36,497 bases of DNA from Oscillospiraceae bacterium. Lineage in GTDB: Bacteria > Bacillota > Clostridia > Oscillospirales > Acutalibacteraceae. A program made the position numbers and the translations under genes. Of the stretch, positions 27,599-35,932 are shown piece by piece. The notes under the pieces are model-generated. The model was not told the origin of the DNA. It saw only the letters and a list, made by a program, of their open reading frames with translations, and made no database searches. The DNA lies in assembly GCA_015065975.1 (NCBI GenBank), contig SVPG01000020.1, forward strand, positions 1-36,497, written 5' to 3'. Each line of letters starts with the position of its first letter. Position 1 is the stretch's first letter.

Positions 27599-27883
27599 AT
27601 GAGAAATGCTTTGATTAGACTTAAAAGGATACTGAGAGTACCGGGGTGTGAGAATGCGCCTTGTGTCATGTCTGACAAAGAACTGTCCGATCTTCTTTCG
27701 GAATGCCGGGGCGATGTGGAGGCAGCGGCTTACAGAGCCTGCATAAAGCTTTCGCGTGACAGCTCGTACACAATGCCCGACGGAACAAAGACTCCCGATC
27801 AGAGCGGATACTGGCTGAGGACGGCGCTGCTTTACCGTCCCAGCATGACGGGCTGTGCAAGGAGGGCGGACGATGCCGTGTAG
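27599..27883 (+). CDS. Phage head-tail connector-like protein
   Basis: This protein of about 94 residues lies directly after the capsid gene, where phages encode the head-tail adaptor. It is helical at the start (ALIRLKRILRV) and contains DKELSDLLSECRGDVEAAAYRAC (given in part), a pattern seen in adaptor proteins: an acidic helix followed by AAxRA. The end YRPSMTG overlaps the start of the next gene by 11 nt. Two in-frame starts exist (27587 and 27599); the second is better spaced from AAAGGA. The assignment rests mainly on position. Confidence 0.65.
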   Translation: MRNALIRLKRILRVPGCENAPCVMSDKELSDLLSECRGDVEAAAYRACIKLSRDSSYTMPDGTKTPDQSGYWLRTALLYRPSMTGCARRADDAV

Positions 27884-28226
27884 CATGACGGGCTGCGGAG
27901 GTGAGATATGCCGCAGATGTCAGCCGATTCTTAAAAGAATGTGCGTTGAAAGATATCCCGATGACGGATACGGTCAGCCCGATCTTCAGGCTCAGCCGGA
28001 GACGGGGAGGATATGTGCGGCAATATCGGAATATCCGAAATCAAGAAGAATGAAAAGATATTATCTTCCCGCGATAGCGTCCGATTGCGACGGCAGATAT
28101 TTCATGACCGTTGCCGCCTGTTCCTTTCCCGATATCCGCAAGGGCGACAGGATAATATCCGATGAGTATACACTGAGCGTTGAATCGTGGGACGGAACAT
28201 CTGCGATTGTGAGGGTGGTGCAATGA
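27873..28226 (+). CDS. Phage head-closure/stopper-like protein
   Basis: This 117-residue protein has a Cys-rich start (CSMTGCGGEICRRCQPILK) and a C-terminal beta-barrel-like part (FPDIRKGDRIISDEYTLSVESWDGTSAIVRVV, given in pieces) typical of stopper proteins that define a 'position/depth' barrel. AAGGAGG is 7 nt before the ATG at 27873. Its stop overlaps the next start in an ATGA. The function is inferred from position and fold pattern only. Confidence 0.65.
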   Translation: MPCSMTGCGGEICRRCQPILKRMCVERYPDDGYGQPDLQAQPETGRICAAISEYPKSRRMKRYYLPAIASDCDGRYFMTVAACSFPDIRKGDRIISDEYTLSVESWDGTSAIVRVVQ

Positions 28227-28573
28227 TACGCGTTGACTTTTCCGCCGATATCGAAAGCGCTGTCAGAAGCCTTACCGATGTCGGACATGCGGCGCACGGA
28301 ACTCTTCTTGAGATCGGTGATATGCTCGCGTGGGAGGCGGAGCTTCGTGCAAAGCTTGAAGCTCCGTGGCAGGACCGCACGGGAAATGCAAGACGGACGC
28401 TGGACGGCTGGTGCCGTGCCGATGAGGCGGATGAGGATACGATATATGTCGGTCTGAGCGGTCACATGGAATACTCTCCCGTGCTCGAGCTCGGACACGA
28501 CGGGAGGTATGCGGTCATATTCCCCGTCATTTCGGAAATTGCACAGCGACTTAAAAATATGAGGCTTATTTAA
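28223..28573 (+). CDS. HK97 gp10-like tail-completion protein
   Basis: This 116-residue protein carries the marks of the HK97 gp10 family: PWQDRTGNARRTLDGW, then IYVGLSGHMEYSPVLELGHDGRYAVIFPV (given in part) and a terminal AQRLKNMRL helix. The family acts at the head-tail joint. It starts in an ATGA overlap with the preceding gene, so translation is coupled. Confidence 0.85.
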   Translation: MIRVDFSADIESAVRSLTDVGHAAHGTLLEIGDMLAWEAELRAKLEAPWQDRTGNARRTLDGWCRADEADEDTIYVGLSGHMEYSPVLELGHDGRYAVIFPVISEIAQRLKNMRLI

Positions 28574-28587
28574 GAGAGGAAAGATCG

Positions 28588-28938
28588 ATGGATAAATGGA
28601 ACGATATCATTGATGCTCTGCGAGCCTTCGGTCTTACTGCTGTTGCGCCTGCGTACAGGACAGGCATATGCACCTCGCCGTATTGTGTGGTGCAGCAGTG
28701 CGGCGGGATAAGAAGAAATCCGAAGGGCGGCAGCGCAAAATACAGAGTGCACGTGATAGTACCTGCTGCAGATTACAGGCAGCTTTCGCAGATGAGCGAA
28801 GAGGTGAGAGCGGCGCTCGCACCGATGGTCAGCCGCGGAGAGCTCAGAGAGCTTGTCACGAGAAGCTCGACCGTTGTGGACGATGTTTTCGCGGCCCACA
28901 GCTGCTATCTGGAATATGCCAGCGAATACACGGGATAA
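28588..28938 (+). CDS. Phage tail terminator/completion-like protein
   Basis: This 116-residue alpha/beta protein has TGICTSPYCVVQQCG and YRVHVIVPAADYRQL strands with a final EEVRAALAPMV helix. This resembles minor tail proteins that cap the tail tube, and it sits in the expected place between gp10-like and tail tube genes. GAGAGGAAAG lies before the ATG. No catalytic motif is seen. Confidence 0.7.
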   Translation: MDKWNDIIDALRAFGLTAVAPAYRTGICTSPYCVVQQCGGIRRNPKGGSAKYRVHVIVPAADYRQLSQMSEEVRAALAPMVSRGELRELVTRSSTVVDDVFAAHSCYLEYASEYTG

Positions 28939-28966
28939 ACTTTTTTGATGAAAGGAAGTAACATCT

Positions 28967-29662
28967 ATGAGACATTTTACAACCAACCCGATAGTCAATA
29001 TCGCCCGTGCGGAGATAGTGACCGAGGGAAGCAATCCGAGGGTCATGTCTTTTGAGACGGTCAGCAGCGCAAAACCCGAGCCCTTTGTCAGCGAGGGTGA
29101 GGACAAGGAGCTGAGAGTCAGAAATACTATCCTCGCACAGCACCTGCTCGAGGATATAATCAAGGGTTACAACATAAAGCTGACAGACTGTGCCCTTTCA
29201 AAGGAGCTTCTCGAGGTGATTGACGGCGGCACTGCTGTCAGCTCCGCTGTCGGAAGCTTTGAGGGCTACAGATCGCCCGCGGCGGGAGCGGAATCGGCAC
29301 GTACACGTTTTACGCTCAGACTTTACACTGCGGAGAAGGATTACGGCGGCGAGGCTGTTGCATATTTCCGATTCTCCTTCCCGAACTGTATCGGCACTCC
29401 CGCAAATCTCAGCTTCGAGGAGGGCTCGTTCACAACACCCGAATACACGGTCAAGTCCCGTCCGCCTTACGGCAAGTGCGCAATGACCGTCGAGTGCCTT
29501 GACTGCCTGCCCGTCTACTGCGGCTCGGCAGACGAGCTTCCCGAAAATCCCTCAGAGGGTTTCTGTGTGCTTGCAACAGCTGACTTTACTGTGGGTGAAA
29601 TCGCACTTGCGGTCGGCGAAATGATGTATTACGACGGAGAGTCGTATCAGAAGATCGCTTGA
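28967..29662 (+). CDS. Phage major tail (tube) protein
   Basis: This 231-residue, beta-rich protein lies just before the chaperone pair and tape measure, the standard place of the tube gene. It has strands such as RTRFTLRLYTAEKDYGG and AVAYFRFSFPNCIG, and a C-terminal part with DFTVGEIALAVGEMMYYDGESY that could be an extra surface domain. AAAGGAAG lies about 10 nt before the ATG. Identity is inferred mainly from order, size and strand content. Confidence 0.75.
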   Translation: MRHFTTNPIVNIARAEIVTEGSNPRVMSFETVSSAKPEPFVSEGEDKELRVRNTILAQHLLEDIIKGYNIKLTDCALSKELLEVIDGGTAVSSAVGSFEGYRSPAAGAESARTRFTLRLYTAEKDYGGEAVAYFRFSFPNCIGTPANLSFEEGSFTTPEYTVKSRPPYGKCAMTVECLDCLPVYCGSADELPENPSEGFCVLATADFTVGEIALAVGEMMYYDGESYQKIA

Positions 29663-29676
29663 ACGGAGGCGGCGGT

Positions 29677-30024
29677 ATGAACGAATCTATTGTGACGGTG
29701 CAGCTTCCCGGCTGGACAGACGACAAACCGTTTGAGGCAAAACTCAGACGTCCGTCTCTTCTCGATATGGCGGCAAGAGGCTATATTCCCAACGAGCTCA
29801 TGGGCAGTGCAAGAAGACTGTTCTGTGAGGGCTGCGATGCCGACCTTCCGCTCGATGAGCTCGGAAGACTGCTCATCTCGGTGGCAAAACGTGCGCTTGT
29901 CGAGCCGACGTGGGAGGAGCTTGAGCAGAGCGGCACAGGTCTTACGGATATTCAGCTGACGGCGATATACGGTTTTGCGCAGGCGGGAGTGCGCGCTCTT
30001 GACTGCTTTCGTGTCCAGCAGTGA
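29677..30024 (+). CDS. Phage tail assembly chaperone (gpG-like)
   Basis: This 115-residue helical protein starts at an ATG with GGAGG 8 nt upstream. It contains PFEAKLRRPSLLDMAARGYIPNEL, typical of Gram-positive siphophage chaperones that coat the tape measure protein during tail assembly (quoted in part). Its stop at 30022-30024 is followed after 1 nt by the ATG of the next gene. The pair therefore replaces the usual programmed frameshift product with a stop-restart. Confidence 0.75.
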   Translation: MNESIVTVQLPGWTDDKPFEAKLRRPSLLDMAARGYIPNELMGSARRLFCEGCDADLPLDELGRLLISVAKRALVEPTWEELEQSGTGLTDIQLTAIYGFAQAGVRALDCFRVQQ

Positions 30025-30025
30025 T

Positions 30026-30274
30026 ATGCTGTTCTCACTGCTTGCGGTCTCGAAACGCTATTGCGTCCGCCCGAGCGTTGTGGCAGGGGTGGAGAATTCC
30101 TATGACGCCTACTGCCTCGATGAAGCGTGCACGTATGCGATGCTTCTAATCGAGGAGGGAAGAACGCCTGGCGGAAACGAACAGACCGTAAAGCAGCTTA
30201 TCGGCATGAAAGGAGTGGAGTTTATTGATAGAAGCAGGAACAATAAGAGCCTATCTCACGCTCAGCAGTCATGA
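30026..30274 (+). CDS. Tail assembly chaperone, second part (gpT-like)
   Basis: This 82-residue protein starts 1 nt after the preceding stop, in the +1 frame. It is hydrophobic at the start (MLFSLLAVSKRY) and has an acidic helix CLDEACTYAMLLIEEG, as in the second chaperone ORF of many siphophages. Its last 50 nt overlap the start of the tape measure gene. Translational coupling to the first chaperone is likely. Confidence 0.65.
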   Translation: MLFSLLAVSKRYCVRPSVVAGVENSYDAYCLDEACTYAMLLIEEGRTPGGNEQTVKQLIGMKGVEFIDRSRNNKSLSHAQQS

Positions 30275-31013
30275 TTTCACGACAAATCTCAACAGCGCTC
30301 TCGAGCAGCTCAGAGCGATGAGCGATCAGTGTGCAATGTCGGGTGCTGCGGCTGCGGCTCTCGGGCTTTCGATGGACGGACTGACGGGCGGAGGTCTTGC
30401 GAGAATGGCGGCAGCGATGAGAAGCGGTATAGCCGATTCGCGCAATCTGACCGCTTCGATGACGGCTGATTACAATACTGCTGCGGCAAAGGTGGCAGGC
30501 AAGACATCGGAGCTTGCCTCGAGAATATCGGGCAGCCTCAGCTCTGTCCAGTCGCAGGCGCGTCAGGCGATGGTGAGAGCGGGCGAAGGTATGGTAGCGG
30601 GCCTCGGCTCGATGCAGGCGGCTGTTGTGGCAAAGGCGCAGGCCGTCGCGTCGAAGGCTGCGGCTGCGATGAGGTCGGCTCTTCGTATAGCGTCTCCCTC
30701 ACGTGTTACGCGTGAGATAGGTGTGCAGACGGCTATGGGCATGGCGGTCGGTATGAGCGATATGCAGCAGGAGACCGAAAGAAGGGCAAAGGCCCTTGCG
30801 GGAGCGGCGGTGTCGTCGCTTTCGTCGGTCAGCGCCGACGGTGTGTCGCTTGACCTGAGAGCGGAGAGGACTGTCGGTACAGCGGCCGATACGGCGGGAA
30901 TGGCACAGCTTTGCACAAAGCTCGACATACTCATCGACCGTGTGACCAATTCACAGCAGAAGATGGAGATAGACGGCAGAAGCTTTGCCAGACTTCTCAA
31001 AGAGTACGTGTAG
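30225..31013 (+). CDS. Very short phage tape measure protein
   Basis: This 262-residue protein starts at TTG with AAGGAG 9 nt upstream. The N-terminus (GTIRAYLTLSSHDFTTNLNSAL) and the C-terminal SALRIASPSRVTREIGVQTAMGM (given in parts) are well-known tape measure elements. The middle is Ala/Ser/Met-rich and helical. Usual siphophage tape measures have 600-2000 residues; at roughly 1.5 angstrom per residue, this one would specify a tail of about 40 nm. There is no sign of a frameshift or internal deletion inside the open frame, but an in-frame loss cannot be excluded. Confidence 0.88.
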   Translation: MIEAGTIRAYLTLSSHDFTTNLNSALEQLRAMSDQCAMSGAAAAALGLSMDGLTGGGLARMAAAMRSGIADSRNLTASMTADYNTAAAKVAGKTSELASRISGSLSSVQSQARQAMVRAGEGMVAGLGSMQAAVVAKAQAVASKAAAAMRSALRIASPSRVTREIGVQTAMGMAVGMSDMQQETERRAKALAGAAVSSLSSVSADGVSLDLRAERTVGTAADTAGMAQLCTKLDILIDRVTNSQQKMEIDGRSFARLLKEYV

Positions 31014-31024
31014 GAGGTGAGCGA

Positions 31025-31882
31025 GTGGAGAGTGTTCTGCCCTTTGAGGCATATTATGAAAATTCTTTTGGCGAAAAGCTTTGGCTCGACCGCGCTCCGT
31101 ACGTGATAAATGACGGTACCCTTTTCAATCACGAATGGAAATTCACCACATCGTCGCGTCCCCTTAACGAAGGCACAAAACTGCTGTCGGCAAAAAGACC
31201 GAACGCGGAGAAAACGGTCGAGCTTGATGTATATGCAGACAGCGCAAAGGAGCTTGCCGATGCGCTTGAGAATCTCGAGAAACATTTCGGGAAGGACATT
31301 TCGGCGCTGTCGGCAGGCAAGCTCTGGATAGGCAACCGATTCATGCGGTGCTGGTGCAGAACGGGAAAGAAGGAGCTGTCGCGTGATTTTGTCAGCATGG
31401 CAAAGGTGACGCTTTCGGTCATGCCCGAAATTCCCGTGTGGTGCAGAGAGACGGTGTATGCACATCTCCCCGGAGTCAGTGAGGATGTTCAGGGACACAA
31501 GTACAGCTACCGTTATCCCTACAGATACGGAACGGGAATGTCGGGAATCAATATCTACAATATGAGTTATCTGCCCTCTCCGATGAGGATAATTTTCTAC
31601 GGTCCGGCGGTCAATCCGAGAATCGTTATGGACGGAAAGGTGATAGGCGTAAATACAACTCTGCTTGCAGGGGAGTATGCCGTTATCGACCAGCAGATGA
31701 GGCAGATATATAAGATTTCAAAGGACGGCGTGCGGACGAATATTTTCGACAACAGAGTCAAAAACGGACTTGTGTTCGACTTTGCTCTGCCGGGAACGAG
31801 CTTTGTGAACATTTCGTCCGACGCGGGTGTCGATATTACGGTGATTGAGCAAAGGAGTGAGCCGAGATGGAGCTTGCGCTGA
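31025..31882 (+). CDS. Phage distal tail protein (Dit)
   Basis: This 285-residue protein starts at GTG 31025 with AGGAGG 7 nt upstream. The N-terminal domain (FEAYYENSFGEKLWLDRAPYVINDGTLFNHEWKF, quoted in part) and the middle DVYADSAKELADALENLEKHFGKDISALSAGKLWIGNRFMRCW (in part) follow the Dit N-domain pattern. The C-terminal galectin-like domain has PSPMRIIFYGPAVNPRIVMDG. Dit forms the ring joining tail tube and baseplate. Confidence 0.88.
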   Translation: MESVLPFEAYYENSFGEKLWLDRAPYVINDGTLFNHEWKFTTSSRPLNEGTKLLSAKRPNAEKTVELDVYADSAKELADALENLEKHFGKDISALSAGKLWIGNRFMRCWCRTGKKELSRDFVSMAKVTLSVMPEIPVWCRETVYAHLPGVSEDVQGHKYSYRYPYRYGTGMSGINIYNMSYLPSPMRIIFYGPAVNPRIVMDGKVIGVNTTLLAGEYAVIDQQMRQIYKISKDGVRTNIFDNRVKNGLVFDFALPGTSFVNISSDAGVDITVIEQRSEPRWSLR

Positions 31883-32856
31883 TACATTGTGACGGTGGTT
31901 TCCGCGACATAAAGGTGCTCGACTGCTTTGAACAGTTTGACTGTACGGTGGGCGACAGCGAGAACGACAACGACTGGATGCTCGAGTTTGCCGCCGAGGA
32001 ATGGGCAAGAAATCCCGTGAATCCGGGAGATCATGTCTATATCGACAATACCGAATGGGGAGGTCCGGCTGAGAGGGTTCGTCACTCCTCCGATGACGGA
32101 AAGGTCAGGGTGTACGGTACAAACTGGCGAGGTTTGCTTGGAAGAAGAGGTGTCTGTCCCGCAGCGGGACAGACACACTACAGGGTTGATTCCTGTGAAG
32201 CGAACGAGCTTATGGCACAGCTTATCGGAAACTGGAGAAATTCGCTCTTTCACGTCAGCGACGAAAACAGCGGTATAGTGTGCTCGGGCTCGATACGCTA
32301 CAAGCCGTTTGACCGTGCGATGGAAACCCTGCTCGGGGATTCGGCGGGAATCAGGCTGTTCTGCTCGGGCGGCAGAGTGGAGCTTTCGGCAGTTCGGGTC
32401 AATGACATATCGGAGCTCATGGAGCTTTCGGACGAGTATGATGCAGGTGTCATTTCTCAGAGAAGACGCGGTGAGTACAATCACATAATTGCGCTCGGAC
32501 GAGGGGAACTGCTCGAAAGAGACGTTGTCGAGATGTGGATGCTTGACGACGGCACCATTACCGAGGACAGCAGTCTCGATATACCGTCAGACAACGAGCT
32601 TTCGACTTACATCTATGACTATTCCGCGGTGGAGAGCCTTGCCGAGCTGCGTGCGGCGGCGAAGAAAAAGCTTGCCGGTTTTTCTTTCGGAGAAACGATG
32701 GAAATTACCCTTTCGGGAATCGATACTCAGCTTGAACTGACCGACAGGATCTCGGTTCGCGACAGCGTGACCGGTATGGTCTCGCGCCTGCGCGTGCAGG
32801 AGAAAAGACTGCGTATCGACAAGGATTCGGTAACGGTCACACACATACTTAAATAA
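31867..32856 (+). CDS. Baseplate hub/tail-associated protein, Gp37-like
   Basis: This 329-residue protein overlaps the Dit gene by 16 nt and has AAAGGAG before its ATG. The sequence (VGDSENDNDWMLEF, NPGDHVYIDNTEWGG, YRVDSCEANELMAQLI, NHIIALGRGELLERD, LSGIDTQLELTDRISVRDSVTG) matches the siphovirus ReqiPepy6 Gp37-like family, hub proteins with a phage-gp27-like core. It lacks the C-terminal peptidase/lysozyme extension of many Tal proteins, so the tail tip is minimal. Confidence 0.85.
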   Translation: MELALIHCDGGFRDIKVLDCFEQFDCTVGDSENDNDWMLEFAAEEWARNPVNPGDHVYIDNTEWGGPAERVRHSSDDGKVRVYGTNWRGLLGRRGVCPAAGQTHYRVDSCEANELMAQLIGNWRNSLFHVSDENSGIVCSGSIRYKPFDRAMETLLGDSAGIRLFCSGGRVELSAVRVNDISELMELSDEYDAGVISQRRRGEYNHIIALGRGELLERDVVEMWMLDDGTITEDSSLDIPSDNELSTYIYDYSAVESLAELRAAAKKKLAGFSFGETMEITLSGIDTQLELTDRISVRDSVTGMVSRLRVQEKRLRIDKDSVTVTHILK

Positions 32857-32875
32857 CAAAAGGGGGAGATGCTTT

Positions 32876-33760
32876 ATGGCACAGAAGGCGTTGACAATAT
32901 ACACGCCCGTGGGGGTCGATCCTCATATAAGCGCACAGGACGATGCTTTTATCAGAAGATCAATTCAGCGATGCGAGAGCGGAATTCTCGGACAGCTTAA
33001 GTGCGCGGTTGTAAACAACAATACGGTATGTCTGTCGGAGGGCGGCGCTTCCAACAGGGGATATATCCTGTGGATACCTGACGGCGACACGCTCGATCTC
33101 ACAATAAACACGGGAACTCAGGGACTCGGCAGATATGATCTTGTCGTGGCAGAGTTTGTGAAAGGCGGCGGAGATACTGCCGATGAGCTCAGCTTCAAGG
33201 TGGTCGTCGGCACACCGTCGGTAACTCCGAGCGATCCCGATATCATCACATCATCGATGCTTCAGATGGGCGATATCAATCAGATAGCGCTCTTCAGAGT
33301 GAAGCTTGACGGAATAAATATCGATTCGGTCGAAAGGGTTGCACCATACGCAAACGGTTCCGCCGATATGGGTGTTATTTCGGTTGACGGAGCTATCGGC
33401 ACAAAGGCGGGTCTTATGATATGTACAAAGGATAATGGCGTGCTTTCGGCGATAGGTGAGAGTGAATCGAGAGGTCTTATCGGTCTGCCTTCGTTCAAGA
33501 CCTACTATATCGCAAAGAACAACAGCGATTCTTCGATAGCTTATATCAAGAATAACTGGAAGGCGGGAAATTTTGATATAGTCGGAAACTTCCTTGTCTA
33601 TGTAAACGGCGGCATCTACGGTCCGTGCGACAGCTTCATCTGTACAAGAACCAACGATAACAACGGCGCTGCGATCCAGTTCGGGTACGGTGTGACCGCG
33701 CCCGTATACCATCTTCTCAACGCAGGCACATGGACATCGAAAACGGTGTCCTTTGTATGA
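32876..33760 (+). CDS. Putative tail fibre/receptor-binding protein
   Basis: This 294-residue protein lies after the hub gene. The N-terminus (LTIYTPVGVDPHISAQDDAF) is an attachment pattern common to fibre proteins of Gram-positive phages. Beta-rich repeats follow (DLTINTGTQGLGRYDLVVAEF and similar), and the C-terminal 100 residues (FKTYYIAKNNSDSS...WTSKTVSFV) probably form the receptor-binding head, with Tyr/Asn/Gly-rich strands. AAAGGGGGAG lies before the ATG. The receptor is probably a cell-wall polysaccharide; this is inference. Confidence 0.75.
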   Translation: MAQKALTIYTPVGVDPHISAQDDAFIRRSIQRCESGILGQLKCAVVNNNTVCLSEGGASNRGYILWIPDGDTLDLTINTGTQGLGRYDLVVAEFVKGGGDTADELSFKVVVGTPSVTPSDPDIITSSMLQMGDINQIALFRVKLDGINIDSVERVAPYANGSADMGVISVDGAIGTKAGLMICTKDNGVLSAIGESESRGLIGLPSFKTYYIAKNNSDSSIAYIKNNWKAGNFDIVGNFLVYVNGGIYGPCDSFICTRTNDNNGAAIQFGYGVTAPVYHLLNAGTWTSKTVSFV

Positions 33761-33774
33761 TCGGAGGTGCTTGT

Positions 33775-34152
33775 ATGGCGCAATGCAGAGAGAACGGCAT
33801 TTCTTTTGTCCGCGGTGATTCGTATACGGCAAAGCTTTATCTCCACAGTATCGATTCCGACGAGCCTTATATTCTCAAGGAGGGCGATACCGGTCTGCTG
33901 ATGGTGTTTGATACGAGCGGAAAGGCCGTTATCAGAAAAGAGTTTTCATGTGATGACCAGAGCGAGGACGAGAGTGTTGCGATAGCGTTTCTGCCGAGTG
34001 ATACCGAGGGTATAACAGACAACTGCCTTTGCTACGAGGTCGAGATCAGGACGTCGGACGGCGATGTTTTTACGCTTCTTTACGGCGAGTTTTTTCTGAT
34101 GCTCGATATGATAACGTCGGATATCAGAGAGGCGGAAGGAGGCGATTGCTGA
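33775..34152 (+). CDS. BppU N-terminal-like baseplate protein
   Basis: This 125-residue beta-rich protein has the pattern FVRGDSYTAKLYLHSIDSDEPYILKEGD (in part) and YGEFFLML, close to BppU-like upper baseplate domains. GGAGGTG lies 8-9 nt before the chosen ATG at 33775. The longer frame from 33730 overlaps the fibre gene. It ends with an acidic tail and is followed closely by the next gene. Confidence 0.75.
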   Translation: MAQCRENGISFVRGDSYTAKLYLHSIDSDEPYILKEGDTGLLMVFDTSGKAVIRKEFSCDDQSEDESVAIAFLPSDTEGITDNCLCYEVEIRTSDGDVFTLLYGEFFLMLDMITSDIREAEGGDC

Positions 34153-34153
34153 G

Positions 34154-34612
34154 ATGGAAATGAAAACGGCTGATGTCGCTTCCCTGACAGCGCTCGGAAA
34201 CGCAATAAGATCAAAAAGCGCTGCTGCCGAGCCGCTTGAATCTGCTGAAGGAACGGCGGCTGTAATCGGCTCGGTCGAGTGCGGTGGCAGTGTTTACAGC
34301 GGTGTCATCGTGCCCGAGAAGACGCTTTCGCTGACGGTCGATGTCGGTGCGCAGTTTACCCGATTTCTTGTTTATTCGCCCGGCTCCGTGGTCGGGTACG
34401 GGGTGAAGGGTTGCCGAATGGTATATTTCGACGCAAGCAGCGGAGCGGCGCTTTGCATAAGCACAAATGATGCGGGAACTTCCCAGAGTGTGCTCAATCC
34501 AACGGAAAGCATAAAAATAACCGACACCTCCTTCACTGTCGAAAGCAGTCGTGAAAAGGGCAGTGTGCCGGGGTATTTCATACCTGTGGAGTACCGCTGG
34601 TTTGCGTGGTAA
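34154..34612 (+). CDS. Phage tail accessory protein of unknown function
   Basis: This 152-residue protein starts 1 nt after the preceding stop. The first 50 residues (MKTADVASLTALGNAIRSKS...) are helical, resembling proteins found behind BppU-like genes. The rest is beta-rich and ends with YFIPVEYRWFAW. No domain is recognised. Position points to a baseplate or fibre component. Confidence 0.6.
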   Translation: MEMKTADVASLTALGNAIRSKSAAAEPLESAEGTAAVIGSVECGGSVYSGVIVPEKTLSLTVDVGAQFTRFLVYSPGSVVGYGVKGCRMVYFDASSGAALCISTNDAGTSQSVLNPTESIKITDTSFTVESSREKGSVPGYFIPVEYRWFAW

Positions 34613-34630
34613 AGGAGTGACGGGAACGGT

Positions 34631-35518
34631 ATGAAGATAAACAGAGCAAATATTAAATTTGCGAGAGCCTTGTCAAGACGGACGAAGACAACGGCGATAA
34701 TCCTCCATCACGCGGCCGCATCAAAGTGCTCCGCCGAGAATGTTCATTCGTGGCATCTTGCAAACGGCTGGGCAGGTATCGGGTATCATTTCTTTGTGCG
34801 CAAGGACGGTTCCGTCTGGCAGGGCAGACCGCTCGACAGAACGGGTGCACACGCAAACGGTGCAAATTCCTACAGTATAGGTATCTGTTTCGAGGGCGAT
34901 TTCACACGTGAGACAATGCCTGCGGTGCAGCTTGCCGCTGGAAAAGAGCTTGTATCCTATGTGAAAAACAAGTACCCGAGCATAACAAGGGTGCTCAGAC
35001 ATAAGGAGGTCTGTGCGACAACCTGCCCGGGTGACAGGTTCCCGTTTGCCGAGATTGCGAAGGGCAGGACAAGCGGTGCGTCGGCAGGCGAATCTGTCAG
35101 AGCCGAAAGCCCCGCTTGTGTATACGCTCATCCGAAGGTATCGGCAGCCCGTGTGGCTGTTCTCGAAAAAGGTTCGGTCTATCCGTATTCGTCGGTCTAC
35201 ACGGGCGGCGATAAGGTCAGATGGTATCTTGTCAGTGTCGGCGGCGTGAGAGGCTGGGTGAGTGAAAAGGCTCTCGGCGGCTGTCCGTATGCGGAGCCGA
35301 AAACCACAGCGTACAGAGGCTGTGCGAAGGGCAATGATGTAAAATGGGTGCAGTGGCATCTTGTAAATGCTGGATACAGCATCGCGACGGACGGCAGCTT
35401 CGGACCTGCGACCGATGCCGCAGTCAGAAAGTTCCAGAAAAGCGAAGGGCTTTCTGTTGACGGGCGTGTCGGCCCCGCGACAAGAAAAGCGCTCAAAAGG
35501 GCGGTGAACGGACAGTGA
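34631..35518 (+). CDS. Endolysin: N-acetylmuramoyl-L-alanine amidase with SH3-like and peptidoglycan-binding domains
   Basis: This 295-residue enzyme has an amidase_2/PGRP domain (about 18-160): LHHAAAS with zinc-ligand His26/27, the GYHFFVRKDGSVWQGRP strand, NSYSIGICFEGDF, LRHKEVCATTCPGDRFP with the C-terminal zinc ligand Cys. It would cut the MurNAc-L-Ala bond. Residues about 165-230 look like a bacterial SH3 domain (RVAVLEKGSVYPYSSVYTGG...WYLVSVGGVRGWV) and 235-293 like a PG_binding_1 domain (VKWVQWHLVNAGYSIATDGSFGPATDAAVRKFQ in part). No signal peptide is present, so release needs a holin, which follows. Confidence 0.92.
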   Translation: MKINRANIKFARALSRRTKTTAIILHHAAASKCSAENVHSWHLANGWAGIGYHFFVRKDGSVWQGRPLDRTGAHANGANSYSIGICFEGDFTRETMPAVQLAAGKELVSYVKNKYPSITRVLRHKEVCATTCPGDRFPFAEIAKGRTSGASAGESVRAESPACVYAHPKVSAARVAVLEKGSVYPYSSVYTGGDKVRWYLVSVGGVRGWVSEKALGGCPYAEPKTTAYRGCAKGNDVKWVQWHLVNAGYSIATDGSFGPATDAAVRKFQKSEGLSVDGRVGPATRKALKRAVNGQ

Positions 35519-35754
35519 ACAGCGATATCTGGGTTGCTCTGCTTGCGATGATAGGAACTCTTGCGGGAACCTTCGGCGGAATAATTACGAGCGGCAAGCT
35601 GACGGCGTACAGGATACAGCAGCTCGAGCACAAGGTCGATGAACACAACCAGTTTGCGCGCAGAATGCCCGTTGTCGAGGAGCAGATAAAGGTGATAAAT
35701 CACAGGCTGACCGATCTGGAAGGGGAGAATCATCACCATGAAGGAGTTTCTTGA
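35515..35754 (+). CDS. Small membrane-anchored coiled-coil protein, XhlA/holin-associated type
   Basis: This 79-residue protein starts at GTG in a GTGA overlap with the endolysin stop. It has one N-terminal helix (about 5-25, VALLAMIGTLAGTFGGIITSG) followed by a coiled-coil-like stretch (QQLEHKVDEH...VVEEQIKVINHRLTDLE) and a His-rich end. It resembles haemolysin-XhlA-like lysis helpers. Its 3' end overlaps the holin gene by 17 nt. Confidence 0.7.
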   Translation: MNSDIWVALLAMIGTLAGTFGGIITSGKLTAYRIQQLEHKVDEHNQFARRMPVVEEQIKVINHRLTDLEGENHHHEGVS

Positions 35755-35926
35755 ACGGCTTAAATCGCCCGTTGTGTGGAGCGTGGCCATCACGGTAACC
35801 ATAGCACAGCTCGAACAGCTTCAATGCACGGACATGACGGCAAAACAGGTGCTCACGGCGGCGATGATAATTGCGCTGACGGTGTTCGGGGCGATAAACA
35901 ATCCGACGGACAGAGACAATATCTGA
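35738..35926 (+). CDS. Holin, phiLC3 type
   Basis: This 62-residue protein has two hydrophobic helices (about 11-25 and 38-52) and ends with INNPTDRDNI, the C-terminal signature of the phiLC3 holin family. AAGGGGAG lies 8-10 nt before the ATG. It forms membrane lesions that release the endolysin. It is the last gene of the operon, with a terminator just behind. Confidence 0.88.
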   Translation: MKEFLERLKSPVVWSVAITVTIAQLEQLQCTDMTAKQVLTAAMIIALTVFGAINNPTDRDNI

Positions 35927-35932
35927 GCAATA

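Noticed and set aside
26564-27886. 440-residue minus-strand ORF opposite the capsid gene
   Set aside because: It is long only because the capsid gene has strong codon bias; it would oppose three well-placed phage genes.
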